DNA from: SURF-43 sp964628985
GTDB lineage: Bacteria; Chloroflexota; Dehalococcoidia; UBA2979
DNA: 64,000 nt
Direction of reading: 5' to 3'
NCBI GenBank assembly: GCA_964628985.1
Contig: CAZVNJ010000008.1
Span: 1-64,000 of the forward strand
The translations under genes were made by a program, and so were the position numbers. Below the pieces are notes generated by a model. That model was not told where the DNA came from and did no database searches. It saw only the letters and a program-made list of their open reading frames with translations. Position 1 is the first letter of the stretch; each line of letters starts with the position of its first letter. Positions 9,227 to 19,233 of the stretch are shown here, in pieces.

Positions 9227-10945
9227 GTGGCTGAGCGAGACTCCACACGACTGAGGGCGGCCATGCGCGACATTGTCGCGCTGTCCGCCCTGTCGGCCCT
9301 GTGGGACTCGGCTGAGCCCGCACGGCTCGCGGAGCAGTTCGTGGATGCGGTCGTGCGTGTCCTCGCGTTGGACGCCGCATTCGCGAGGTTCGAGGCCGAC
9401 GGTGACGGGCCAGGCGAGGCCTACGGCTCCCCCAACTGGCCACCCGGGGTCCCCAAGCCGGACCCCGCCCGGCTCGCCGCATACATCGATGCGTATGCGG
9501 ACCCGGCCTCGCCCATCGAGTCACCTGGCCTGCCGGCTCTCCGGCTTGCCGTCAGTCCGGTGGGGGATCACGGAGGCGTGGTTGCCCTGTCCCGCCGGGT
9601 GGACTTCCCCAACGAGGTGGACCGCATGCTCCTCAGCGTGGCGGCCAATCAGGCCGCGATCGCCCTCGACCGTGCCCGCCTACTGGCACAGCGAGAGCGC
9701 GCGCTGGCGGCCCTGGCAACGCAGTCCGAGGCGCTGAAGGCGATCAACCGCATCGGCCAGCTCCTGACTCGCGAACTGGACCTGCATCACGTGGTCCAGA
9801 GCCTCACGGATGCTGTCACCACTTACTCCGGAGCCCAGTTCGGTGCGTTCTTTTATAACGTCGTGGACGAGCAAGGGGAGTCCTACCAGCTGTACACGCT
9901 TTCCGGAGTCAGTCGGGATCACTTCTCCCACTTCCCACTGCCCCGAAATACTCAGATCTTTGAACCCACGTTCCGTGGCGCGGGAGTGGTGCGCATCGGC
10001 GATGTCACCGTTGACCCTCGGTTTGGCCACAACCCCCCGTACAACGGACTCCCGCCGGGACACCTTCCCGTCCGGAGCTACATGGCGATGCCGGTCATGA
10101 GCCGCACAGGTGAGGTGCTCGGCGGCCTGTTCCTCGGCCACGAGAAGCCGGGGATGTTCGACGAGGCGCATGAGGAGATCCTTGTCGGGATCGCCGCTCA
10201 GGCCAGTATCGCGATCTCGAACGCCAAGCTGTACGAGGAAGCCCAACAGGCGATCCGCGCGCGCGACCAGTTCCTCTCCATCGCCTCTCACGAACTGCGC
10301 ACGCCCGTCACCGTAATCAAGTCCACCGCCCAGTTGCTCCAGCGGCGGATCGGAGGAGATGGCATCACGAGCGACCGCCTTTCCGCGCACCTGATGGAGA
10401 TCGACCGTGAGAGCAACAAGCTCTCGACGCTCATGGACAACCTGCTTGATGTCGCACGACTCCAGCACGGGTTGATCCAGCTCGAACGGCAGTTGGTAGA
10501 CCTCGCGGAACTGGTCGGCGGCGTGGTGAGGGAGCAAGAGGCACTGGCGGCCTCCCACGAGTTTGCCCTCGCGGTGAGCGCCTCCCCCCTCCCCGCGCTG
10601 GTTGACCCGTTGAGGATCGAGCAGGTCCTGCAGAACCTCCTCAACAACGCCGTGAAGTACTCGCCTGCCCGCGCGCGAGTCGAGGTCAGCCTGCGTCATG
10701 AGGGCAAATCCGCCGTCATCGAGGTCCGCGACTACGGCGTTGGCATCCCGGCGGGAAGCGTTGACCAGCTGTTCCGCCCGTTTTCGCGCGCCCAGAACCA
10801 CACGACCATGAACGTCCCTGGTATGGGGTTGGGCCTGTACATCTCACGTCAGATCGTCGAGGCCCATGGCGGGCACCTCGTCGTGACGAGCCCTGGCGAA
10901 GGTCAGGGCGTGACGGCAACGTTCGCCATCCCCCTCGACGAATAG
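9227..10945 (+). CDS. GAF-domain sensor histidine kinase
   Basis: 572 residues, soluble (no membrane segment). A degenerate N-terminal GAF (about 20-150) is followed by a short coiled linker and a clear GAF (about 175-340, ending in AAQASIAISNAKLYEEAQ). Then comes a HisKA dimerisation domain with phospho-acceptor H355 in SHELRTPVT, and a HATPase_c domain with the N box (NLLNNAVKYSP), G1 box (DYGVGIP), F box and GMGLGLYISRQIVEAHGG. GTG start; an ATG 12 codons later is possible. Co-transcribed with the MEDS protein. No response regulator lies next to it. A perfect hairpin follows the stop. Confidence 0.93.
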   Translation: MAERDSTRLRAAMRDIVALSALSALWDSAEPARLAEQFVDAVVRVLALDAAFARFEADGDGPGEAYGSPNWPPGVPKPDPARLAAYIDAYADPASPIESPGLPALRLAVSPVGDHGGVVALSRRVDFPNEVDRMLLSVAANQAAIALDRARLLAQRERALAALATQSEALKAINRIGQLLTRELDLHHVVQSLTDAVTTYSGAQFGAFFYNVVDEQGESYQLYTLSGVSRDHFSHFPLPRNTQIFEPTFRGAGVVRIGDVTVDPRFGHNPPYNGLPPGHLPVRSYMAMPVMSRTGEVLGGLFLGHEKPGMFDEAHEEILVGIAAQASIAISNAKLYEEAQQAIRARDQFLSIASHELRTPVTVIKSTAQLLQRRIGGDGITSDRLSAHLMEIDRESNKLSTLMDNLLDVARLQHGLIQLERQLVDLAELVGGVVREQEALAASHEFALAVSASPLPALVDPLRIEQVLQNLLNNAVKYSPARARVEVSLRHEGKSAVIEVRDYGVGIPAGSVDQLFRPFSRAQNHTTMNVPGMGLGLYISRQIVEAHGGHLVVTSPGEGQGVTATFAIPLDE

Positions 10946-10995
10946 GGCACCGAGGCCCTCCGGCCTCCGGACCAGGAGTGGCTGGCGGCAACAGA

Positions 10996-11019
10996 GAAGC
11001 CCCGCGTAGGCGGGGCTTC
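10996..11019. terminator. Bidirectional terminator hairpin between convergent genes
   Basis: Perfect 10-base stem GAAGCCCCGC / GCGGGGCTTC with a GTAG tetraloop, placed between the histidine kinase and the convergent SDR gene. T-tracts are weak on both sides. Confidence 0.65.
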
Positions 11020-11040
11020 CCTCAACGGGCGGGTGATCGA

Positions 11041-11859
11041 TTACGCGAGCAGCGGCGCCGCGGTCAGGCTGTTCTCTCGCAGCACGTCCTGTGCGTAGGT
11101 GATGATGCCCGTCTTCTTCGAGGCGTCTCCGTGCACGAGGAAGAGGCATGCCTCCGCCATATGCTCGATAGGCGTCTCGCGCTCTTTCGTGGCCTCGGAG
11201 ACGAGCTTGTGGTGCACCGTGCCCGGGGTGGCCACGAGGCCAGGCGAGATCACGTTGACGGCCACTCCGTCCCGGTAGACCTCTGAGGCAAGCCCGGTGG
11301 TGAAGCGCTCGAGCGCGGCCTTGCACATGCCGTACACCGTGCCGCCGGCGCCCTCCCGGCCTTCGCTCGACTTCGGGTGCAGCGCCGCGTGCGAGGAGAT
11401 ATTGAGGATCCAGCCGGAACGGCGCTCGCGCATGCTCGGCAGCACCATCTGTGAAAGGTGCAGCGGTGCGTAGACCTGGACTTCCTGCATGAGTTTGAAG
11501 CGCCGCTCAGGAAAGTCCACGATCGGGATGAAGAAGGTCACGGCCGCGTTGTTCACGAGGATGTCGACCGGGCCAAACGCCTTCGTGGTCTCCTCGATCA
11601 GGCGGACGCGGTCGGCCTGGACCGCGAGGTCGCAGCGGATGGCGAGGGCTTCCCCACCGGCGTCCTTGATGCGCTGGACGACGCCGTTAATGCTGCCTTC
11701 CAGCATGTGATCGCCCTCGTTCTCCGTCCGGGCGGAGACGACAACCCTGGCGCCCTCCTGGGCGTAGCGGTATGCGATCGCAGCACCGATGCCGCGCGAG
11801 GCGCCGGTGATCACCGCCACCTTGCCCGCAAGCAGGCCATTCTTGTTCACAGAAGCCAT
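11041..11859 (-). CDS. SDR family oxidoreductase
   Basis: 272 residues. The Rossmann motif TGASRGIGAAIA lies at about 18-29, and LVNNAAVTFF is present. The catalytic Ser is in ILNISSHAALH. Tyr and Lys are in TVYGMCKAALERF, which is the classical YxxxK. The tail is longer than in most short-chain dehydrogenases, with the IEHMAEACLFLV segment seen in members that use NAD(P) on hydroxy-acyl or sterol-like substrates. I start at MASVNKNG (11859), which has a purine-rich site before it, rather than at the upstream ATG 11913. Substrate not assignable. Confidence 0.9.
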   Translation of the reverse strand: MASVNKNGLLAGKVAVITGASRGIGAAIAYRYAQEGARVVVSARTENEGDHMLEGSINGVVQRIKDAGGEALAIRCDLAVQADRVRLIEETTKAFGPVDILVNNAAVTFFIPIVDFPERRFKLMQEVQVYAPLHLSQMVLPSMRERRSGWILNISSHAALHPKSSEGREGAGGTVYGMCKAALERFTTGLASEVYRDGVAVNVISPGLVATPGTVHHKLVSEATKERETPIEHMAEACLFLVHGDASKKTGIITYAQDVLRENSLTAAPLLA

Positions 11860-11934
11860 CTGAGGTCCCCCTCTGCATTCCGGGGAGCCCCCGGGCACAA
11901 GGAGGTGTACCACTTCGGCCGAGGCGCGCGCGAG

Positions 11935-14082
11935 TTACCGGAAACGCAGTACCGAGAACAGGTTGCTGCGGTCGTCCGTCCACAAGATGGGCTTCCGGTC
12001 GTCCCACTGTCCGGTCGTCGCCGCGATCGGCGTGCGCTCGAGGAAGGAACGCTGGCCGAGCAGCACCCAATCCGTGAGGAAGTACCCCTGGTAGGTGTCC
12101 GGATATCCCTGCACCCAGGCGACATCGAGCCCCCGGTCCGCCGCCACTCCGCGCAGCACCGGCCGGAGGTCCACGTGGCGGTTCGAGATGTTCGTGGCGA
12201 TCACGCCTGTCGGCGCGAGGTGCCGCTGGTAGATCTCGAACGCCTGCTTGGTCAGCAGGTGGATCGGCACGGAGTCGCTGGAGAATGCGTCCAACAGGAG
12301 GACATCGAACTGCTTTGACTCCTGCTCCAACTGACGCTCCAGCACGAGGCGTCCGTCCCCAATGTGGACGTGCACGTCCGCGCCGCGCGCCCGCGCGTCC
12401 GCCAGATAGGTGAACGGCGACTCCGCGAGTTCGAGGACCATCGGGTTGATCTCGTAGATGTCGATCGTGTCGCCTGCCTGAGCGTAGGCAGCGAGCATCC
12501 CGGCCCCGAGTCCGAGGACGCCGATCCGGATCGGACGGTCCAGCATCGCGCGCTGCTGGTTGATCGCCAGGCCGGCACCACTCAGCGGTCCGTAATAGCC
12601 GGTCCGTGCAGCGCGTCGCTCGTCGGACACGAACTGGAACCCATGCAGGATCCGCCCATGCTCCATGACCCGCTGGTGCAACTGCGGTTCATCGACCGCC
12701 GCCTCATAGATGCGCACCGACCCGTAAAAGTTGCGGCCCATCACCTCGATGCCCCGGTAGCGCTCTTGCACCTGCCTCCAGAGCGCAGTGGAAAGCATGA
12801 GAATTCCCACGACGCAGGCGACCCCGACGGCTCCTCGCACCAATGTGTAGGGCGGTATGAGGTCAAGAGAGGATCGACGGCCGGCCCGCCGGCGACGCAG
12901 TTCGTCGAGTCCTCGTGCGGCAAGCACGAGGACCGCGGTCCCGACGAGCCCGACGTGGTACTCCCAGTAGCCATCGAAGATCCGCGGCGCGACCAGCGCC
13001 ACGAAGACGCCGCCGAGTGCACCTCCAGTGGAGATGAGGAGATAGAAGGCCGTCAGATGCATCGCAGGCGGCCGGAGTCTCGTCAGTTCACCGTGCAACG
13101 CCATGCAGCCGAAGAACAGCAGGAAGCAATACAGCCCGAGTTGCACCAGGATGTCGATCAGCGGCTGGTCGACGACCCACCACCCCATCCCGAGTGCGAC
13201 GATCAGACCAACCCCGTAGGTCTGTGGCTCATACCAGCGGTCACCGCTGAAGCAGAGGATGAAGGTGAACAGGTAGATGGAGAGCGGCAGCACCCAGAGC
13301 ATCGGCATCGCCGCAACGTCCTGGGTAATCTGCGTGGTGATTGCCAGAAGCAAGATCACTGCGAAGGCCGGGAGCGCCGCCCAGAGCAGCACATTGACCG
13401 GGCCGACGGGCTGCCCGCCCCTGTCCGGGGGTGCCTCGGAGCCCTCGGCAGGCAGTGGCACCGGCGGCGTAGACCGCGAGCGCCACGCGAGATAGCCGCA
13501 GAGGGCGGCGAAGACCACGTAGCCTGCCGACCACGACCACGCCTGGCCGGTCAGACCGACGACGCGCTCTACGACAATCGGATACGCCAGCAGCCCAACG
13601 AGCGACCCGGCGTTGGAGAGTGCGTAGAGGACGTAGGGGTTGCGGTGCGGGTGCTCCCGGGCGAACCACTGCTGGACGAGCGGACCGGTGGTGGAGAGCA
13701 GCAAGTACGGTGCCCCTACCGTCGCCGCCAGCAGGAACACGATGCGGAGCGTGGGGTCCGTGTCCGCGTCCGGTTGCCACGTCTTGTCCGGGATGATTGG
13801 GAGGACGGCGATCGCCGCAATGAGCAGGATGAGGTGGATGCCCCCCTGTCGCCTCGGCCCGAGCCGCGAGGCCAGCAGGTGCGCGTAGGCGTACCCGCCC
13901 AGCAGCGCCATCTGGAAGAACAGCTGCGTCGCCGTCCACACCGCGGAGCCGCCGCCGAACCACGGCAGGATGAACTTCGCAATAATCGGCTGGACCTGGA
14001 AGACGAGAAACGCACTCAGGAAGATGGTGACCGCGTACGGCGCAACCGCGGTCCGGTTGCCGCCCAGCCTCAGACCGGCCAT
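11935..14082 (-). CDS. Fused membrane / spermidine-synthase-like protein
   Basis: 715 residues in two parts. Residues about 10-430 form some ten or more membrane helices of the kind found in multi-TM spermidine synthase fusions, starting YAVTIFLSAFLVFQVQPIIAKFILPWFGGGSAVW. Residues about 500-715 are a Rossmann-fold aminopropyltransferase-like domain with VLGLGAGMLAAYA near 515 and YEINPMVLELA. The segment LLLDAFSSDSVPIHLLT occupies the DAF/D active-site position. These fusions have been annotated as spermidine synthases but the true product is largely untested. It lies downstream of typA on the same strand, 83 bases away. A TAGGCT -10-like hexamer sits 33 bases before the ATG. Confidence 0.85.
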   Translation of the reverse strand: MAGLRLGGNRTAVAPYAVTIFLSAFLVFQVQPIIAKFILPWFGGGSAVWTATQLFFQMALLGGYAYAHLLASRLGPRRQGGIHLILLIAAIAVLPIIPDKTWQPDADTDPTLRIVFLLAATVGAPYLLLSTTGPLVQQWFAREHPHRNPYVLYALSNAGSLVGLLAYPIVVERVVGLTGQAWSWSAGYVVFAALCGYLAWRSRSTPPVPLPAEGSEAPPDRGGQPVGPVNVLLWAALPAFAVILLLAITTQITQDVAAMPMLWVLPLSIYLFTFILCFSGDRWYEPQTYGVGLIVALGMGWWVVDQPLIDILVQLGLYCFLLFFGCMALHGELTRLRPPAMHLTAFYLLISTGGALGGVFVALVAPRIFDGYWEYHVGLVGTAVLVLAARGLDELRRRRAGRRSSLDLIPPYTLVRGAVGVACVVGILMLSTALWRQVQERYRGIEVMGRNFYGSVRIYEAAVDEPQLHQRVMEHGRILHGFQFVSDERRAARTGYYGPLSGAGLAINQQRAMLDRPIRIGVLGLGAGMLAAYAQAGDTIDIYEINPMVLELAESPFTYLADARARGADVHVHIGDGRLVLERQLEQESKQFDVLLLDAFSSDSVPIHLLTKQAFEIYQRHLAPTGVIATNISNRHVDLRPVLRGVAADRGLDVAWVQGYPDTYQGYFLTDWVLLGQRSFLERTPIAATTGQWDDRKPILWTDDRSNLFSVLRFR

Positions 14083-14165
14083 GAATCGTCCCTCGCTCCG
14101 CGTCCCCCGCGGGCAGCCTAGCAGGCAGCGAGGTCTGAGCGGGGCCGCGTCATCGCCCGGAGTCC

Positions 14166-15974
<1,809 letters not shown>

Positions 15975-16111
15975 CGCACACACCGCCGTTGGACCGCTGA
16001 GAGGGAAGGGGAATCCACGCTACGGGCGGAGCGGCTGAGGGGCAATGCACGTGCCCGAAGCGGCGTTACGCTCCCCTGAACCTCATTCAGTCAGTCGCCA
16101 CGGAGGCCCCG

Positions 16112-16762
16112 ATGCCCGTCCCCGCCCACGAACCGCTCGACGTGATCGACGCCCTCCACTCCACTCCATCCCGTCGGTACCTGAAGTCCGACCCGATCCC
16201 GGACGAGATCGTGCGCGCCATCCTGGATGCAGCCATCCGAGGACCAACCCCAGGGAACTCGCAGAACTGGGGCTGGGTGGTCCTGACGGACATCGAGGTC
16301 AAGCGTCAGATCGCCGAGTGGTACCGCGAGGGGTGGCAGCGTGCATACGGCTCCCGCCGCGAGGCGATCCTGGCGGCCGGGTCTGACGCGGGCGGCCTTG
16401 GCCGCCGGAACTTTCTCTCGGCTGAGCACCTGGCGATGCACCTTGAAGAGGCCCCCGTCTGGGTGATCCCCGTGTTACCGGGAGCGGCGAAGTCGCAGAA
16501 CCCGCGCGCTGGCTCCGCCATCTATGGCGCGGTGCAGCAGTTGATCCTCGCCGCACGTGCCTTCGGCATCGGAGCGACGCTCACCTCGCTGTACGCGGGT
16601 CACGAGGAGGACGTGAAGCGCCTGCTTGGAATCCCGGACGACGCGCTCACGATGGCGCTCATTCCGCTGGGCTACCCCGAGCGAGGCCGCTGGGCTCAGC
16701 CGAAGCGCCGTGGCATCGAAGAAGTCGTCCACTGGGAGCGTTGGGGCGTGAACCTTGAATAG
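16112..16762 (+). CDS. Nitroreductase family protein
   Basis: 216 residues. The opening STPSRRYLKSDPIPDEIVRAILDAAIRGPTPGNSQNW is the FMN-phosphate-binding R-S/T-x-R region plus the typical substrate-side helix of nitroreductases. The central SAIYGAVQQLILAARAFGIGATLTS is the dimer helix, and the late IPLGYPERG is the conserved C-terminal strand. These FMN enzymes reduce nitro, quinone or other electrophilic groups with NAD(P)H. A GGAGG-type site precedes the ATG, and a TACGCT -10-like hexamer lies 39 bases upstream at 16067-16072. Confidence 0.92.
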   Translation: MPVPAHEPLDVIDALHSTPSRRYLKSDPIPDEIVRAILDAAIRGPTPGNSQNWGWVVLTDIEVKRQIAEWYREGWQRAYGSRREAILAAGSDAGGLGRRNFLSAEHLAMHLEEAPVWVIPVLPGAAKSQNPRAGSAIYGAVQQLILAARAFGIGATLTSLYAGHEEDVKRLLGIPDDALTMALIPLGYPERGRWAQPKRRGIEEVVHWERWGVNLE

Positions 16763-16906
16763 TCGTGCAGTCCCGCCGCGGCGGGCGCTTCGCACAGGCG
16801 AAATCACGACATCCATCACGGTCAACCGATAGCCGTCCCGCCCGCCTATCATCGGGGCCCGCCGCCGAGGAAGGCCGCCACGCTGCGTTGCCGGCACCTG
16901 CTCGCC

Positions 16907-17761
16907 ATGCTGACGGTTGCCGCCCTTCTCGCGGCATGCTCCGACGCGCCCGCCACCCGATCTGCCACCGCCACCCCAGCGGACGGTGACGGAGTGTCTT
17001 CGGGCTCGTCTGGGGGGCCCTCGACGACGGCAGCCGCGACCCACACATCGACAGCCTCGCCGTCGCCCTCAGCAACGGCCTCGCCAACCCGACCGCCCCT
17101 CGGCGTGCCGCTGGCGGTGCCGAGCGGGGCGGTAGAAGTCGAGCGCGGCCCGCGTGGCCGTCGCGAGGTGGCGCTCACGTTCGACTGCGGCTGGCGCTCC
17201 GAGGCGACGGGGGAGATCCTTCGCATCCTCGAAGAAGAGAATGTGGTCACCACCTGGTTCATGATGGGGATCTGGGCCGAAGCCCATCCGGACCTCACTC
17301 GGCGGATCGCCACGAGGCACGAACTGGCAACCCACTCCTGGGATCACCCCGACTATCGCGACCTGACCGACACGCAGATCGCAGCGGACCTGAAGCGCAC
17401 GGACGAGTTCCTCAAGACATTCAGTGGCCGAGGCTCCGCCCCGATCTGGCGGGCGCCCTCGGCGGCGCGCGACCAGCGGGTCCTGGATGCGGCGGCGAGG
17501 GCCGGGTTCCCGATCCATGTCTTCTGGACCATCGAGCAGACCAGCGGCGGCCTCGTCAGCGGAGACTCGCGGGACTGGATGGAGATCCCGGCCAGCGCCG
17601 TTCGCGCGAATCTACTGAACGCAATCGGCCTAGGGGGCGGGGCCATCCTTGTCGTGCATTGCGACGCCGAGGCCACGCGCGATGTCCTCCGGGAGGTGGT
17701 ACGGGAGTACCGGAGGGCCGGGCTGGAGTTCGTGACGGTGTCACAACTGCTCCGACCGTGA
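16907..17761 (+). CDS. Polysaccharide deacetylase lipoprotein
   Basis: 284 residues from the ATG. An N-terminal lipobox (AALLAAC) and a long Thr/Ser/Pro-rich tether are followed by a NodB domain: motif 1 ALTFDCGW (catalytic Asp), motif 2 HSWDHPDYRDL (zinc His pair), motif 3 WRAPSAARDQRVL, and a late ILVVHCDAEATR. It would remove acetyl groups from cell-wall or extracellular glycans. The ATG gives a very short signal peptide. A strong GAGGAAGG (16867-16874) lies exactly 8 bases before an in-frame CTG at 16883 that would add RCRHLLA, so translation may begin there. A second deacetylase lipoprotein is at 28618-29517. Confidence 0.9.
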   Translation: MLTVAALLAACSDAPATRSATATPADGDGVSSGSSGGPSTTAAATHTSTASPSPSATASPTRPPLGVPLAVPSGAVEVERGPRGRREVALTFDCGWRSEATGEILRILEEENVVTTWFMMGIWAEAHPDLTRRIATRHELATHSWDHPDYRDLTDTQIAADLKRTDEFLKTFSGRGSAPIWRAPSAARDQRVLDAAARAGFPIHVFWTIEQTSGGLVSGDSRDWMEIPASAVRANLLNAIGLGGGAILVVHCDAEATRDVLREVVREYRRAGLEFVTVSQLLRP

Positions 17762-17922
17762 CGCCGCGGCGCATGACCAGCGGCGCCCGACCACCTCAAC
17801 ACCCTCCCATCCTCTCCGCTACCAATCCTTCACTCACCGGTACTCGTCGTTGACCTGGGCTCTCACCGGGATCCGGGGCAAGGCCACATACCTTCCATGC
17901 ATCGAGACGCGGAGGCACGGCG

Positions 17923-18207
17923 ATGACGATGCAACTGGCCGAGCGACCCACGGTGACGGCGGAGACGGTGCGCGTAACTGCTGCGCCGTTCAACACCTTC
18001 ACGCAGATCGCTGAGTTCCAGAAGTCTGTGTGTCGCCTCCGCGGCGTGGCCGGTGCCCGCATCCGGACGGCCCACCGTGGGGTCCTGGTGCTGGATGTGG
18101 CATACGACGGCCTCGTCCCACTGCACGTGCGCCTACGTGACCTGCGAGACGTCCGATGGACGCCTGTGCAGGTGACGGAGGACGCCGTGGAGATCGCGGT
18201 AGCGTAG
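17923..18207 (+). CDS. Small conserved-looking protein of unknown function
   Basis: 94 residues, ATG preceded by GCGGAGG. I do not recognise a named family with certainty. The pattern 'APFNTFTQIAEFQKSVCRLRGVAGARIRTAHRGVLVLDVAYDG' reads as helix, two strands and a turn, ending in a short helix and strand. It is like the small ferredoxin-like (beta-alpha-beta) modules seen at the ends of some adaptor and signalling proteins. One cysteine, no membrane segment. It is monocistronic: a long leader lies before it and a strong hairpin after it. Function unknown. Confidence 0.7.
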   Translation: MTMQLAERPTVTAETVRVTAAPFNTFTQIAEFQKSVCRLRGVAGARIRTAHRGVLVLDVAYDGLVPLHVRLRDLRDVRWTPVQVTEDAVEIAVA

Positions 18208-18232
18208 GCGGCGCTATCGGGATCTCCTCATG

Positions 18233-18262
18233 GGAGCCCCCGCTGGCGGAAGCGGGGGCTCC
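18233..18262 (+). terminator. Strong GC-rich hairpin, probable terminator
   Basis: Perfect 12-base inverted repeat GGAGCCCCCGCT / AGCGGGGGCTCC around a 6-base loop (GGCGGA), 25 bases after the stop of the small gene. The downstream TTCCATTC is T-rich but not a classical T-run. Confidence 0.65.
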
Positions 18263-18277
18263 TTCCATTCGTGCCTC

Positions 18278-18283
18278 TATCCT
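18278..18283 (+). promoter_or_regulatory. Candidate -10 element for a leaderless transcript
   Basis: TATCCT ends 7 bases before the ATG at 18291, the spacing at which transcription would start on the initiation codon. No ribosome site is present. No clear -35 element. Confidence 0.35.
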
Positions 18284-18290
18284 CAAGGCG

Positions 18291-19205
18291 ATGACTGACG
18301 TCCTCCCTCATCGCGCTATCGAATGGGTGCTGCGTGCTGTACCGGGCGCCACGGGCGTGCGCGTGCTGGGGCGGTTCCCGGGTGCCACCACGTCCACCCT
18401 CCATGACATCGAGGTCGAGCGGGGCACCGCGCCGGCCCTCGCCCTGGTGCTCCGACGCTACACAGAGGGACGGGTGCTCGCGGAGGAACCCCAGTACCCG
18501 AGCACGGAAGCAGCAGCCCTCGCCGCGCTCGCCAGTGCCCGCGGTGTGGTGGCGCCTCGGCTCCTCGCGTTCGACGGGCAGGGCGACGAGTGCGACGTCC
18601 CGGCCGTGCTCATGACCCGCCTGCCCGGTCACCCCACGATCTCGCCGGTTGACGTTGAAGCCTGGGTGACCGGCCTGGCTCGTGCGCTTGCCAGCGTCCA
18701 CCTCTTAGACGGTGACGTACTCCCAGGCACATACGAACGGTGGCACGACCCACGGACGGCGCAGGCCCCGGCCTGGGCTACGAGCCCGCAGTCATGGGAG
18801 CGGCTGATCGAAGCGTCGCGCTCACTTGAGCCGGCGGGCGAGACGACGCTGCTACATCGGGACTATCACCCGGGGAACGTGCTCTGGAGCGACGGCGCGG
18901 TCAGTGGGATCGTCGACTGGCCGAACGCCTGTCGCGGCGTCCCCGCTCTGGACGTGGGCCATTGCCGTCGCGACATCGTCAGTACCCACGGCGTCGACGT
19001 CGCCGAGGCGTTTCTTGCGGCGTACGGCGAAGCCTCCGGACGCCAACCGGACCCACTGTGCGATGCCCTCACGCTGCTTGACAGCGCGAGTGATGGCGAG
19101 GCGATCGTGCGGGCCTACCACGCCTATGGCCGGACTGACCTGACCGCCGATGGGATCCGAGCTCGACTCGACCAATACGCCGCGCTGATAGCCTCTCGGT
19201 TGTAG
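18291..19205 (+). CDS. Aminoglycoside phosphotransferase (APH)-fold kinase
   Basis: 304 residues. The kinase-like lobe is followed by the APH catalytic loop LLHRDYHPGNVLW (HxDxxxxN; catalytic Asp and metal-binding Asn) and IVDWPNACRG (the metal-binding Asp, matching the IDW motif of APH proteins). The family phosphorylates small alcohols such as aminoglycosides, homoserine, choline or macrolides; chromosomal members like this are usually metabolic. The frame is open upstream to 18156 across the terminator hairpin, but MTDVLPHRAIEWVL at 18291 is the natural start, and a -10-like TATCCT is placed for a leaderless message. Confidence 0.87.
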   Translation: MTDVLPHRAIEWVLRAVPGATGVRVLGRFPGATTSTLHDIEVERGTAPALALVLRRYTEGRVLAEEPQYPSTEAAALAALASARGVVAPRLLAFDGQGDECDVPAVLMTRLPGHPTISPVDVEAWVTGLARALASVHLLDGDVLPGTYERWHDPRTAQAPAWATSPQSWERLIEASRSLEPAGETTLLHRDYHPGNVLWSDGAVSGIVDWPNACRGVPALDVGHCRRDIVSTHGVDVAEAFLAAYGEASGRQPDPLCDALTLLDSASDGEAIVRAYHAYGRTDLTADGIRARLDQYAALIASRL

Positions 19206-19233
19206 TCGTCTGCGGCCCTGGGCCGGGCAGCCC

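Noticed and set aside
12364..14121. 585-codon open frame on the plus strand
   Set aside because: It is antisense to the fused spermidine-synthase-like gene, with shadow composition (His/Arg/Gln-rich) and no ribosome site.
16772..16785. Perfect palindrome CCCGCCGCGGCGGG after the nitroreductase gene
   Set aside because: Too short a loop for a terminator and no T-run; likely a chance palindrome in GC-rich DNA, although a protein site is not excluded.
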